From contig JAJTWR010000095.1 of the NCBI GenBank assembly GCA_021613335.1, positions 62,001 through 126,000 of the forward strand: a stretch of DNA of 64,000 nucleotides. The letters are read 5' to 3'. A program made the position numbers and the translations under genes. Each line of letters begins with the position of its first letter. Positions within the stretch are counted from its first letter, which is position 1. Below, one piece after another: positions 54,550 to 63,287 of this stretch. The DNA is from Whitmania pigra. Its lineage: Eukaryota; Annelida; Clitellata; Hirudinida; Haemopidae. The notes below the pieces were generated by a model that saw only the letters and a program-made list of their open reading frames with translations, made no database searches and was not told the DNA's origin.

Positions 54550-54962
54550 AATAAATATCATAAAAAATATCAGTTGGAGTTCAAAAACCAAAAACGCTGG
54601 ATAGTAGAACCCGGACTTTTGGCGGAATGAAAAGGACGGTTTGGCGCAGGGATTAAAGCTCTAAGGGGAAGAAAAAGCCGCATGCAGAACACCTGTTGGA
54701 AGCCGTTTCTTATAACTTTAAAACCCCGAATTTATTATTCAGACGGCAAAATAAGGGAGATTCCCCTAGCCTCCAAATTTCAAAAGAAATTCCCAAAATC
54801 AAAATAAATATTGCAACGTTCTGTCAAAAAAATCCAAAATATTCACTGATTTTTAAGCAAAAAAACAAAAATTGGTTAAAAACTACATAGGTCCTATGTG
54901 CTCCTATATTCATAAACAAAAAATATTTGTATATAAACGGCTACAAAACAGCGGCATTTTAA
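54550..54962. other. Intergenic region, probable left edge of the prophage
   Basis: About 410 bp upstream of pheS without a clear gene. A plus-strand frame (54696-54890, TTG start) is Lys/Asn-rich and unlike any family. The prophage must begin somewhere between here and 55.3 kb, but I could not define a terminal repeat or host duplication. Confidence 0.4.
54885..54899. repeat. Perfect 15-bp palindrome
   Basis: ACATAGG, a central T, then CCTATGT, followed at once by GCTCCTATATTC, which repeats part of the arm. This is the size of a dimeric repressor operator, near the presumed prophage edge and upstream of the first plus-strand gene there. Confidence 0.5.
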
Positions 54963-55268
54963 ATGCTATTTAAATGCGTTTTAATTTCCGCGGCGTTAAA
55001 AACAATGTTAGTAGGTAAATACGGACAACCTCACGAAGGGGACGGCTTACCGAAATGGCACACTACACAAAAAGGCTACACGTATTTAGTTTATGGTTGG
55101 CAAATTGGAACTAAGAAAATTGAAATGCGAATAGCTAATACAGGTTTATTTTTTCAATTGCAATTACATATATATCAGCCCAGCGTTGTTAAAACCTTAG
55201 AAGATACTGAAGCGAATGAAAAAAAAAAATGCAGAAAACGCAAAAGACACTATAAAAGTAGAACATAA
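54963..55268 (+). CDS. Hypothetical protein, possibly a truncated C-terminal part
   Basis: 101 residues, with an alternative ATG at 55005 (after LKT). The core KYGQPHEGDGLPKWHTTQKG, YTYLVYGWQIGTKKIEM has Trp/Tyr-rich strands seen in small Bacteroidota lipoproteins, where this part is C-terminal. No signal peptide is present here. It may be the remnant of a larger gene cut at the prophage edge, or a phage gene. It ends in Lys/Arg-rich sequence. Confidence 0.45.
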   Translation: MLFKCVLISAALKTMLVGKYGQPHEGDGLPKWHTTQKGYTYLVYGWQIGTKKIEMRIANTGLFFQLQLHIYQPSVVKTLEDTEANEKKKCRKRKRHYKSRT

Positions 55269-55274
55269 AAACCG

Positions 55275-55303
55275 AAGCCATGTGAATAACAGGGCTTTTT
55301 TTT
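55275..55303 (+). terminator. Weak hairpin with T-run
   Basis: AAGCC (55275-55279) pairs with GGCTT (55293-55297), then a run of T to 55303. It could end the transcript of the preceding small gene. Confidence 0.4.
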
Positions 55304-55357
55304 ATGGAATAACTTTTTTTCGATATTATTTGTTTTGCGCTTTATTTTTGTATTATA

Positions 55358-55567
55358 ATGGCCTACAAGCGCACAAATCATTATTTGAGGGTTAAAGACA
55401 TCCAGGAGTTATTTTGGCGTTACAAAACAGAAGATAACACGACCCGGTATGTTTACAAAACGCACATATGGCCTGTATACAAAATCAGTATTGCCACTTT
55501 CTACAATTACATGAGTTTGAACGTTCGCAAAGAACTCCGTAGGCTTAACCTTTTTGACGGCCCTTAG
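55358..55567 (+). CDS. Small prophage protein with a possible DNA-binding fold
   Basis: 69 residues. The sequence YLRVKDIQELFWRYKTEDNTT followed by a helical stretch ISIATFYNYMSLNVRKELR suggests a helix-turn-helix-like or excisionase-like small protein. It is found here between the edge genes and the gp37-like gene, whose 3' end it overlaps by 23 bp on the other strand. The function is not known. Confidence 0.5.
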   Translation: MAYKRTNHYLRVKDIQELFWRYKTEDNTTRYVYKTHIWPVYKISIATFYNYMSLNVRKELRRLNLFDGP

Positions 55568-56081
55568 TTGTTTTTGTAACCAGTTTTCCGTTAATTTTCA
55601 AGGTTTTAATAAAGGCTTCTGCATATTCATTTTCGTAAAATCCGGGATCGCTATAATTGCAGCGGTAACGCATCATCTGATAATTCACAGCGCCTGCTTC
55701 TACGGGGTTTTCCCCTTCTCGGAGTAGTTTGCCGGTGTTTTGGCTTTCCAAATTATCCAGGATAGCCCGTATTAGGGCATGATAGGTTATGTTTTTCAAG
55801 CCTTCGAAGCTGCTTGTGGCTATGTTCGAGGCGTCCGATGCGGCATGGGTAATCACATGAAAATCTAAAGACAGGTCGCCGTCGTAATTTTTGCCTGATT
55901 TTACCCAGCTTATTCGCCAGTCTATGAAAATAGCGGGGAGAGGGTAATATTCGAACTGTTCGGGGTTCAGCGGCTGCCCTCGGTATCTGTCTATGTGGGT
56001 TACCGGCTCTAGGCCTGCGTTTATAAAAAGTTGTTTTTTTGCTTCAAAAGCCTGGCATATTTTCAAAAACAGGTGTGTCAT
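55545..56081 (-). CDS. Mu-like prophage gp37-type protein (tail connection)
   Basis: 178 residues. LQICQAFEAKKQLF-like start, then PAIFIDWRISWVKSGKNYDG and a helical C-terminus. Position after the gpG-like gene (4-nt overlap) and length fit the gp37-like protein of Bacteroidota Mu-type phages, thought to lie at the head-tail joint. The evidence is mainly gene order. It is the last minus-strand gene before the small plus-strand genes. Confidence 0.55.
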   Translation of the reverse strand: MTHLFLKICQAFEAKKQLFINAGLEPVTHIDRYRGQPLNPEQFEYYPLPAIFIDWRISWVKSGKNYDGDLSLDFHVITHAASDASNIATSSFEGLKNITYHALIRAILDNLESQNTGKLLREGENPVEAGAVNYQMMRYRCNYSDPGFYENEYAEAFIKTLKINGKLVTKTTKGRQKG

Positions 56082-56614
56082 AATTCTTTTAAAACGTTGG
56101 TAATGTCGTTATAAATCATTTTTTCAATTCGTTCGTTGAGGTTTTCCGAGGGGCCTATAAACTGTCTTTTTTCGACGGTTAGATTCATAAGCCTGCTATG
56201 GGATTTCACTGCATGCTCTCTTACGGTTTCTGTTCGGCGTTTGCCTTTGCGCTTATACGCCTTTTTTGTATAGCTTGCAATGTTTACCGATTTTTGAACG
56301 GTTCCGCCCTGGTTGTGCAGGGCGGCATAAGGCACGTCGGTAGCGATTATTACCCGATATCCCTGAACAATCTTGCGAAAGCTTCGCCTCAACCTTCCGC
56401 TTTTAACCAGCAGCGCCCTGTTATCGGTCTTTGTCATCTTTTTTTTAGGGTTTCGTTTTTTCCAGGGCTCGGGGGTTTTGTCGAGCCAGTTTTGTTGACG
56501 AAAACGTTCTTTAACAAAATTTACCGCAATGACGCCGGCGCGGGCCGGAATCATGCTAACGGCTTTTTCAATTCGCTTGACGGCTTGACCGAAGGGGATT
56601 AGTTCTTTTTCCAT
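56078..56614 (-). CDS. Phage virion morphogenesis protein (gpG-like)
   Basis: 178 residues. The family pattern is a helical start (AVKRIEKAVSMIPARAGVIAV), then a beta/alpha middle with GTVQKSVNIASYTKKAYKRK and the end FIGPSENLNERIEKMIYN. gpG proteins help head-tail joining in Mu. The stop overlaps the next gene by 4 nt. An apparent short gene (26 aa) lies just upstream. Confidence 0.8.
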   Translation of the reverse strand: MEKELIPFGQAVKRIEKAVSMIPARAGVIAVNFVKERFRQQNWLDKTPEPWKKRNPKKKMTKTDNRALLVKSGRLRRSFRKIVQGYRVIIATDVPYAALHNQGGTVQKSVNIASYTKKAYKRKGKRRTETVREHAVKSHSRLMNLTVEKRQFIGPSENLNERIEKMIYNDITNVLKEL

Positions 56615-56617
56615 AAT

Positions 56618-56698
56618 TTAGTTGTACGAGGTTTCCAAATTTCTCAACATGCGGGCGCAAATTTCGGCGAACCATTGTTCTAATTCTCTTTTGTTCAT
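56618..56698 (-). CDS. 26-residue small ORF between tape measure and gpG
   Basis: ATG at 56698 overlaps the TGA of the frameshifted tape-measure extension (56695-56697). Its stop at 56618 is 3 nt before the gpG-like start. The product (MNKRELEQWFAEICARMLR and seven more) is a single amphipathic helix. The tight packing suggests it is real, but nothing confirms translation. Confidence 0.5.
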   Translation of the reverse strand: MNKRELEQWFAEICARMLRNLETSYN

Positions 56699-56898
56699 TG
56701 TTTCCACTTGGGAGTTTTTTTGCTGACGAAATCGCCCATCTTCACCATCGCGTCCATATTAATAGTTAGATTTTTGATTTGGGTAGCAGCGCCGGTTACC
56801 TTTTGGGCGTCGGAGCTGCCTGCTACCGGTTTGCCGGCCGCTGCCTGCGGAGGTTTGGACGCTACCCCCCCTTTTGGGGCAAGAGAATCATTTTTTTC
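56695..56898 (-). other. C-terminal extension of the tape measure by -1 frameshift
   Basis: After the slippery A_AAA_AAG at 56898-56904, a -1 shift continues through 67 codons to TGA at 56695-56697. The added residues (VASKPPQAAAGKPVAGSSDA then NLTINMDAMVKMGDFVSKK) look like the normal end of related tape-measure proteins. Without a shift the product ends at 56862. Confidence 0.6.
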
Positions 56899-58544
56899 TT
56901 TTTTTTTTCTATTCCTTCTATTCCTTTTTCCTTTTCTATTTTTTCATTATAACCTTTGTTGAATCGTTTTGAAATCCCCCCGTCTATTATTTCTGTGACC
57001 GCTTTAGCGCTTTGTGAAAAGCCCTCTACAATTAGCTTTGGATTAACCGTTAGCGTGCCCATAATGATTTTCCCCAAACCAATGAACACGTCGGCCAGCA
57101 GGCTGGCAACTTCCATAATACCGGCTAATACCGCTCTGAATTTTTGCGAATTTCTATAGGCGGTTATCAGCGCGCCTATCAACAAGCCTACCCCTGTAAC
57201 AATCATGCCTATCGGGTTTGCGCTCATGGCGATGTTCAATGCCCATTGCGCCGCCGTGGCTATGCCGGTGGCAATTGTTGCCGTATTGCTTACCAGCAGG
57301 TAGAAGCCCCAAGCGGAGGCTATGGACAAAATAGATATTCCTAAACCCGATAATATGTCTTTGTTTCGCAGCAGAAAATCGCCGATGCCGCCTAATACAG
57401 GCCTCACAGCATTTCCCATGTCAATCATAGAAGCTTTAATATTATTACCCAGCACACTCCAACTGTCCATAGGATCCTTGGCTGCATTCAGCGCCATTTG
57501 GAGCTGCCCGGCGCTGTTTGTGGTAAAATCTATGCTGTCTTTCAGCTGAACGGTTCCTTGAGACATTTTGCTGAATGCCATAGAGCTTTCCATGTCCAGC
57601 CCGATTGAAGCAAATTTTTTCATGCGCTGTTCGTCGGTAAGGCCAGCCATAGACCTGTTTAAATCTTTTGAAATATCTACCAAATCCCTGATCTTTCCTG
57701 TCGCGTCGAAAATTTTAACGCCAATTCCTTTAAACCCTGATCCTGTTTTTTCTGCTCCGTATACAATTTTAGGATCCGACAGGGATTTCATAGCGTTTGC
57801 CAGCGCGGTACTTGCCGCCTCTGCCTTTAATCCTGTAGCAGTTAAAAAGGCGTAGGCTCCTGCGGTTTGCTCAAAGCTTACCCCCACCTGGCGTGCTCCC
57901 GGTATAATCTTAGGGAGATAATTGGCAATATCGGTAAATTCTGCCTTTCCTTTATTGAGGGTTGCAAAAAGCACATCGTATACTTTTGTCGCATCGGTTA
58001 TCCCTGTGCTGCCCATGATGTTGGTTGCAGCGTCTGCTGCAATTCCCGCCTCTGTAAATCCTGCCTTTGCTGCCTTCAGGGTTGGCTCTAATGCTGCCAG
58101 CGAGGTTTTTACGTCAAAGCCTGCGCTAATAATTTTGTTGAACGTTTCGGGCACATCCATTAAATTGCCTGTATTGCGTTTGCCAATTTCCATCAGTTTA
58201 TCGCTCAAATCCCCGAGTTCCTGCTTGCTAAGCTGTGCGGTAACGTTGGCCTTGTGCATACCGCTTTCCCACTGGCCTGCCATTCGAACGGCTTTAATAA
58301 AACCGCCCCCCACCACTAACAAGCCTGCAGCAACTCCTGCAATGGGGTTGGTTAACCATTTCATGGCAGCGCGTAATTGAGGCAATTCTGATAAAGCCTC
58401 AGTCATATTGCCTTTCATTTCTGCCATTTTTAGCTTCATAGCGCTAATGTTGCCGGCTAATGTTTGCCTTGCGCTGCTAAGACCCGCCTTAATCTTGTTT
58501 TTAAGTTCTAAAATGAGTTCTATTTTTGTTTGTCCTCCCCCCAT
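56862..58544 (-). CDS. Phage tail tape-measure protein
   Basis: 560 residues in the zero frame. The N-terminal part is helical (ILELKNKIKAGLSSARQTLA), followed by the TP901-type core (AGQWESGMHKANVTAQLSKQ, TNIMGSTGITDATKVYDVLF, AFLTATGLKAEAASTALANA). Two or three hydrophobic helices lie near 400-470. A tape measure sets tail length. At its 3' end a run of A brings in the heptamer A AAA AAG, and the other frame stays open for another 67 codons, so the full product is probably made by a -1 shift. It lies directly after the gp30 region with a 163-bp gap. Confidence 0.9.
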   Translation of the reverse strand: MGGGQTKIELILELKNKIKAGLSSARQTLAGNISAMKLKMAEMKGNMTEALSELPQLRAAMKWLTNPIAGVAAGLLVVGGGFIKAVRMAGQWESGMHKANVTAQLSKQELGDLSDKLMEIGKRNTGNLMDVPETFNKIISAGFDVKTSLAALEPTLKAAKAGFTEAGIAADAATNIMGSTGITDATKVYDVLFATLNKGKAEFTDIANYLPKIIPGARQVGVSFEQTAGAYAFLTATGLKAEAASTALANAMKSLSDPKIVYGAEKTGSGFKGIGVKIFDATGKIRDLVDISKDLNRSMAGLTDEQRMKKFASIGLDMESSMAFSKMSQGTVQLKDSIDFTTNSAGQLQMALNAAKDPMDSWSVLGNNIKASMIDMGNAVRPVLGGIGDFLLRNKDILSGLGISILSIASAWGFYLLVSNTATIATGIATAAQWALNIAMSANPIGMIVTGVGLLIGALITAYRNSQKFRAVLAGIMEVASLLADVFIGLGKIIMGTLTVNPKLIVEGFSQSAKAVTEIIDGGISKRFNKGYNEKIEKEKGIEGIEKKKKKMILLPQKGG

Positions 58545-58707
58545 AATTATTTTTTTTATTTTTTATTTGTTTTTTTTAAAATAATGCTTACATTTGAATC
58601 CTTGACTTGGTAAAATTTGAATAACAAATAAAGAATACCGCTAGAGGGGCAAACGCTCCTGCCAGCAGTACACGAAAGGCAACAGTTTACTGTTGCTTTT
58701 TGCTTTT
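58545..58707. other. Short gap between MuF-type gene and tape measure
   Basis: 163 bp; no frame of more than about 50 codons has a plausible start. A hairpin CAACAGT/ACTGTTG followed by T-rich DNA on the plus strand lies near 58680-58703. No immunity-type gene was found here, though one would be expected after a toxin-tailed protein. Confidence 0.5.
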
Positions 58708-59796
58708 TCAGAATTTTAGTATTTCTTCTTTTGTATACTTAACAAGTTTATCATTTTGATCAATCATCCAAACCTCTTTTATTCTTTTGCTTACATTTAC
58801 ATGTCCTTTTAATGTTTTTTTAAAATATTCTGGAGCTTCGCCCGTAAGCTTTAAACATACGATATCAGCCTGCTTAGAGCCTTTTGTTAACAAATTTCTT
58901 ACCGACTTTGACGTATTTGTATTGCTGGTTTTAAACTCAACAATATGTTTCCCGTTAATAAAGGCGTCGGGGCTTTTGTCTTTGTTTACCTGTTTAGGGA
59001 GGGTTAATTCTCTTAATTGTTGTCCCCATTTGTTTTGTGGGCTTATTTCGGGCAAAAAAATTACTTTATCGCCCGCATCAGCCAACACCTTGGCAATATG
59101 TATTTCCTGACTGTAGTAGTCGTTTTTGTTATGTATAGCGTTATCCCACACGTAGCCGTTTTTTTTGCCTTCGTATATTTTTTCATACGAAAACGGGTTG
59201 TTATCTCCCGCTTCCTTTAGAATGTCTTCGGGTAAATGCTCAAAATAGGGATGGTCTTTTGGAAATATCAATCCTGTTTTAGCTAAATTGGCACGAAACA
59301 TTGGGGGGGTATCTACAAGGGGGATAATATGTTTGTCAGGGGTGATGACATTATCGGTACTTTGCTCTACATCGCAGCGGCATCCCCATCCGTTAGGAGG
59401 AAAATGAGAGTTCCAAAAGGGGTCGTCTATTGGCCTGGTGACCCCGTCTAACTGCCTGTGAGACTGGCGAACGCTATCATCTCCTACGGTACGGTAGGTA
59501 ATATTGGGAAAAATATCCTTTTCCTCGGAAAACTGCACCCACCGGGAGGCCATTTGCGCGGAGCCTATTGCCGTATTGTATTCTACCGGCAGGTAAACGC
59601 CGGTATATTCTTTGTTTATACGGGTTGCGATTTCTTTAAACTCCTTAAAAGGAATAATGTTGTTATCTTTATCATAAAGGGCGTTCGTTGTGGCTTTTAA
59701 CTGCTGATGAGTACGGGCAAAACTAAACTGGTAAACGTTTTGCTGCAGGTGTCGTATTTGTTCGGCGTCGGGGCTGTTCCATGCTACGTCGAACAA
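58708..59796 (-). CDS. Mu gp30 / MuF-type head morphogenesis protein with CdiA-like nuclease C-terminus
   Basis: 362 residues from a TTG at 59796, but coding continues upstream to about 60064. The gp30-type core (VYQFSFARTHQQLKATTNAL, then TYRTVGDDSVRQSHRQLDGV, FWNSHFPPNGWGCRCDVEQ) includes the cysteine-rich signature of SPP1 gp7/Mu F proteins. The last about 85 residues look like a CdiA C-terminal tRNA-nuclease-like domain with a PD...ExK-type arrangement (PDAFINGKHIVEFKTSN). In temperate phages such MuF toxins are known; the activity here is inferred. No immunity gene follows. Confidence 0.8.
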   Translation of the reverse strand: MFDVAWNSPDAEQIRHLQQNVYQFSFARTHQQLKATTNALYDKDNNIIPFKEFKEIATRINKEYTGVYLPVEYNTAIGSAQMASRWVQFSEEKDIFPNITYRTVGDDSVRQSHRQLDGVTRPIDDPFWNSHFPPNGWGCRCDVEQSTDNVITPDKHIIPLVDTPPMFRANLAKTGLIFPKDHPYFEHLPEDILKEAGDNNPFSYEKIYEGKKNGYVWDNAIHNKNDYYSQEIHIAKVLADAGDKVIFLPEISPQNKWGQQLRELTLPKQVNKDKSPDAFINGKHIVEFKTSNTNTSKSVRNLLTKGSKQADIVCLKLTGEAPEYFKKTLKGHVNVSKRIKEVWMIDQNDKLVKYTKEEILKF

Positions 59797-60064
59797 GTTT
59801 TTAGCATAACCTTTGCTAACCGCTCCGCTTAGATGCGCGGCTATTTTGTTGGCAATGCTTGAAGCTGTTGATTCAACGTTGCGATTTTTATAAAAAAGCT
59901 TAACCAGCTTTTGTATTTGCCGGTCAATATCAAAATCGGGGTTTTCCTGAGCGTTACTATGCGCATGGTTGCATTTTGGGTAAGCCCCGCTATAGATAAG
60001 GTCTAATTGAGCTTTGGTTAACGCCTGCCCTGATCTTGCAGGGCTTAGCCGAAAAAACCGGCAT
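59797..60064 (-). other. Upstream coding stretch of the gp30-type gene with no proper start
   Basis: The gp30 frame stays open upstream of the TTG with protein-like sequence (LTKAQLDLIYSGAYP, KNRNVESTASSIANKI), but it has no ATG, GTG or TTG. An ATG at 60064 lies in another frame, and a run of six A (60052-60057, plus strand) lies between. A one-base difference in this run would join them. It overlaps the portal gene end by 20 bp. Confidence 0.55.
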
Positions 60065-61268
60065 AGGCTTTTGGGCTTGCAGGGGGCTGTGCTGTTGCGC
60101 TTTCCCTATCCGGTTCTTTTTTGTCTTTCACCGGGAAATTAAAAGCGCTGCTAAGCCAATCGGCATCGATTTGATAGCCTTTGTCTAAAGCTCCTGAAAC
60201 GATGCCCCAATGTTCTGTAAGGCTAAGGGTTTGGGTTCGGTCAAAAACAAATTCGTCGGCGTCGCTGAGCATTTTTAAAACCGGTTTTACTTTTTTGTTG
60301 ATGCAATACTCTATTTTTTTTCGGTCTCGTTCGGTAATAATGGCCATGGTGTTTTCATGGACATTGCCCTGACTTTTCGATGAACCGTTATCGCTTATCA
60401 TCGTTCCTCCTAAAATGCGTTTGCTGATTTGCGCGTCGCAATATTCCATTTGTTTTAGAAACACGTTGTAAGGGTCTCCTTTGGCGGCGGTGTCTCTGAT
60501 GTCAATGGTAGTTCCCTGCGGAAATACGGCCTGTGCGGCTTTTCCTAATGATTTTAACATGGCTTCAATCCTGTCCAGCTCCTTTTTATCGCGGCTTAAG
60601 GTGGTGGCGGTGGTTAGAGGGATTCCGAATTTTTCGGAAAACATCGCCCAAGCCTGGCGCGCGTTTTTTTTCCAAATCAAATCCGGCACAATATCGTTAA
60701 GCAGACCAAATTTGTCCCTGCTTTTTATCACTACTACAGTGTTTTTAAATGCGGGGTCGTCAACCCGGATGCCTTTGTCTCCGTTAGCTTCTATAAGCAG
60801 CGTGTTGGTTTGGGGGACGAAATTCCGGCGTGGCAGCAGGTCGTATGTCCCTAACACAGGGTCGGTAATTTGCAGCACGGTATAACCAAAAAATACATGG
60901 TCTAACAGATCCCCGATAATATCGAATATCCACTCTTGCGCAATGAATTTGGTTTTTTCGGGGTTTTCTTTATTGGTTTTCACATCCCTGACGTAGTAGC
61001 GGTTTCCTTCTGTCGCCCCTCTGCGGATGTCCATTTGAGACCCCAAATGAGCGTCGGCCCTTAAATACTCGTACAAATCCTGCAACATTACCCATTTGGG
61101 TTGTTGGGGGTTATCTGCCGCCTCTATTGCCTGTCTCCAGGCCTGAATGTCTTTTTTGCTTCGGTCGGAAAACTCGGCAGCTAACCGGTTAATGATGGAA
61201 AAATCAGTGTTCACCGGCTTTTTCATCATGGCTATTGGGTAAGATTTTCCTATTTTTGAATTGTACAT
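60045..61268 (-). CDS. Mu gp29-type portal protein (DUF935)
   Basis: 407 residues. The DUF935 pattern is present: IQAWRQAIEAADNPQQPKW, YEYLRADAHLGSQMDIRRG, DLIWKKNARQAWAMFSEKFG, then GGTMISDNGSSKSQGNVHEN. The portal is the ring through which DNA enters the capsid. It lies between the DUF1320 gene (23-nt gap) and the gp30-type gene. The C-terminus is Pro/Ala-rich. Confidence 0.9.
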   Translation of the reverse strand: MYNSKIGKSYPIAMMKKPVNTDFSIINRLAAEFSDRSKKDIQAWRQAIEAADNPQQPKWVMLQDLYEYLRADAHLGSQMDIRRGATEGNRYYVRDVKTNKENPEKTKFIAQEWIFDIIGDLLDHVFFGYTVLQITDPVLGTYDLLPRRNFVPQTNTLLIEANGDKGIRVDDPAFKNTVVVIKSRDKFGLLNDIVPDLIWKKNARQAWAMFSEKFGIPLTTATTLSRDKKELDRIEAMLKSLGKAAQAVFPQGTTIDIRDTAAKGDPYNVFLKQMEYCDAQISKRILGGTMISDNGSSKSQGNVHENTMAIITERDRKKIEYCINKKVKPVLKMLSDADEFVFDRTQTLSLTEHWGIVSGALDKGYQIDADWLSSAFNFPVKDKKEPDRESATAQPPASPKAYAGFFG

Positions 61269-61291
61269 TTTAAATCGGGTTTAAATTGGGT

Positions 61292-61741
61292 TTACCAATG
61301 GTAATTTTCGGGCTTTTGGGCCGACCATATCCTAATATCTCCCTGCTCTATATTGCTTAGCGCCGATGGCAGATTGGTTTGTATTTTGCCTAAGGCGGCA
61401 TCGCGCAACCACTCGACAGCATCATGGTATCGTTGTTGCCGGTGTTCGGGGATGTCTTTACTGGCCGTTTGCGAATAGAGGTGATAAAGTACCAAATCGA
61501 TAACGATCATGACGATGAACCTGTCCCTGTTGTCAGGGTCTGTTGTTGACGGGGTAAAAATCCGATTGCAGTCGAACCTGCCCGACAGCATATTTTTAAC
61601 CTGATCAACAGCGGCCTGCTCGGCCTTTAATAATTTGACATTGCCGCTTAGCCCTGCAGAGCCGTCAAGCAGTTTGAATATTTCGGGTTTGATTTGGAAA
61701 TAATCATTGTTTTTTAAAAATCGTTCCATATTAGTAATCAT
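61292..61741 (-). CDS. DUF1320 (gp36-like) protein
   Basis: 149 residues, ATG at 61741 or 61729. The conserved AAVDQVKNMLSGRFDCNRIF, VIDLVLYHLYSQ and end IWSAQKPENYHW are those of the Bacteroidota DUF1320 proteins, thought to be head-tail connectors. Here it lies between terminase and portal, a different order from Mu. The start overlaps the terminase end by 11 nt. Confidence 0.8.
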   Translation of the reverse strand: MITNMERFLKNNDYFQIKPEIFKLLDGSAGLSGNVKLLKAEQAAVDQVKNMLSGRFDCNRIFTPSTTDPDNRDRFIVMIVIDLVLYHLYSQTASKDIPEHRQQRYHDAVEWLRDAALGKIQTNLPSALSNIEQGDIRIWSAQKPENYHW

Positions 61742-63287
61742 TATTTGCGTAGGTTTCCCTCGCAGTGATGCGGGGGTCGAACTTTTCGATATAGGTTATT
61801 TTATCTAACTCTTTGATGCCGGCGGCGATAGCGTCAGGCCCGTCGTCATGCGCCTGGCTTCCTTTTTCAAAAGACAGGTATTGCTCGATGGTGGTAATTT
61901 GGTCGGGGCTGTTTTTTTCTGCAATATTGAAAACAACCCAGCCCCGCAAAAATCGCCCTTCAGTGCTCTCTATATGGTCGTATTTGTTGCCGTAGCTTTT
62001 TTTATTAGGGGCTATAGGCACATAATAGCCGCGCTCGTCGCCCTCGGCGTCAAAATCGTTAACAAATTCGTCTTGCGCAAAAAGCCCGTCAAACAGGTAT
62101 TTGATATTGTACCGTTCTAACCGTTCTTCTATGTATTTATCATAGAGCCATGCGGCGACCACCCTGCGGCCTGTTTGCCGCAAAAACGAATAAATAACGT
62201 GATATTCCTTTCCTTTTTTTCCGATGAGATACATCGCCTTGTAGTCGCCGGTGTCTTTGTAGCTCAAGTCGCCAATGAAAACCAAAGCGTCGTAGCGGGC
62301 AAGGGGCAACATCTTGTCATGCCGAAAATATTCGGCTTTGAAAATCTTGCCTTCGTCCACATGGATATGCATGTATTCCCTTAGAAAAGCCTTAGGGTTT
62401 TTTTGGTATTTTTTTCGCCAAAAATCCGCGCTTGTTTTTTCGGGCCAGGAGGGTTGAAAACTTGCCAAATCTTTCACCGCCGGCACGCTCAGCACGTAGT
62501 AATCGGAAGGCTGCAGGTTATCTTTGTCTATTTTGATGTTTTTTTGAAACTGCAACATCATTCGGTGGGTTATGCTGCGTTTGTCAAAATCGTTATTGGC
62601 AATAACAAGCCTTTCGCGGCTGTGGTCGCCTGCGTCGAAGCAGCCCATCACCTCTTCGTTGATGTAATCTACCGCCTCGCTCATGATTTTGTTATTATTG
62701 ATATGCTTGCGGGTGTCTACGTCGTCGATGCTGATATAGTCAGGGCGCTGGGCTCCTTCTCTAAGGCCTCTGGGCGACTGACCGAACCCCAAAGCCATGA
62801 ATCTTTTACCTGTTGTCGTATAGAAATTACCATCTGCCCAATTTCCTTTGCTTAATTTGCTGCCATAATCGGCAATTAAAAGAGCATTATGTTCCAATTC
62901 GGCCTGCAGGTCGCCTAATAATCGCTTGGCTTTGATTTCATTTTCGCCAACCAAAATCATAAAATGAAGCTCTCCGATAGCATCGAGATACAGCGGAATG
63001 CCGATATTGACATGCACAGACTTGCCTCCTGACCTGAAAATGCGGGCTAATGTTTTGCTCTTTTTATTAGAAATAACTTTTTTTGCAAGCTTGATATGAT
63101 AAGGCGCGCATTTTACTTTCGCATAATGGCGGAAATAATACGAAAACCAGCGATGATAATCGGCTTCTAAAAAGGCCATTCGCTTGATTTTTTCATCGGG
63201 GCTTTCCCTGCTGCCTGTAGCTGTAGCTTTTGCGATGATACGACAATGCAGGTCGTAGCTTTTAATCAATTTATCCCATTTTTCCAT
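61731..63287 (-). CDS. Phage terminase large subunit (gp28-like)
   Basis: 518 residues. A Walker-A-like FRSGGKSVHVNIG lies near 86-98, and a Walker-B-type DYISIDDVDTRKH near 182-194. The C-terminal nuclease domain has FIGDLSYKDTGDYKAMYLIG near 345-364, and DAIAAGIKEL near the end. It packages DNA into the capsid. It overlaps the small subunit by 17 nt, so the pair is translationally linked. Confidence 0.92.
   Translation of the reverse strand: MEKWDKLIKSYDLHCRIIAKATATGSRESPDEKIKRMAFLEADYHRWFSYYFRHYAKVKCAPYHIKLAKKVISNKKSKTLARIFRSGGKSVHVNIGIPLYLDAIGELHFMILVGENEIKAKRLLGDLQAELEHNALLIADYGSKLSKGNWADGNFYTTTGKRFMALGFGQSPRGLREGAQRPDYISIDDVDTRKHINNNKIMSEAVDYINEEVMGCFDAGDHSRERLVIANNDFDKRSITHRMMLQFQKNIKIDKDNLQPSDYYVLSVPAVKDLASFQPSWPEKTSADFWRKKYQKNPKAFLREYMHIHVDEGKIFKAEYFRHDKMLPLARYDALVFIGDLSYKDTGDYKAMYLIGKKGKEYHVIYSFLRQTGRRVVAAWLYDKYIEERLERYNIKYLFDGLFAQDEFVNDFDAEGDERGYYVPIAPNKKSYGNKYDHIESTEGRFLRGWVVFNIAEKNSPDQITTIEQYLSFEKGSQAHDDGPDAIAAGIKELDKITYIEKFDPRITARETYANNDY

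Noticed and set aside
54696..54890. Plus-strand frame upstream of pheS
   Set aside because: TTG start, Lys/Asn-rich low complexity, no family match; treated as intergenic.
56198..56602. Plus-strand frame opposite the gpG-like gene
   Set aside because: Shadow of a gene supported by family motifs and tight packing.
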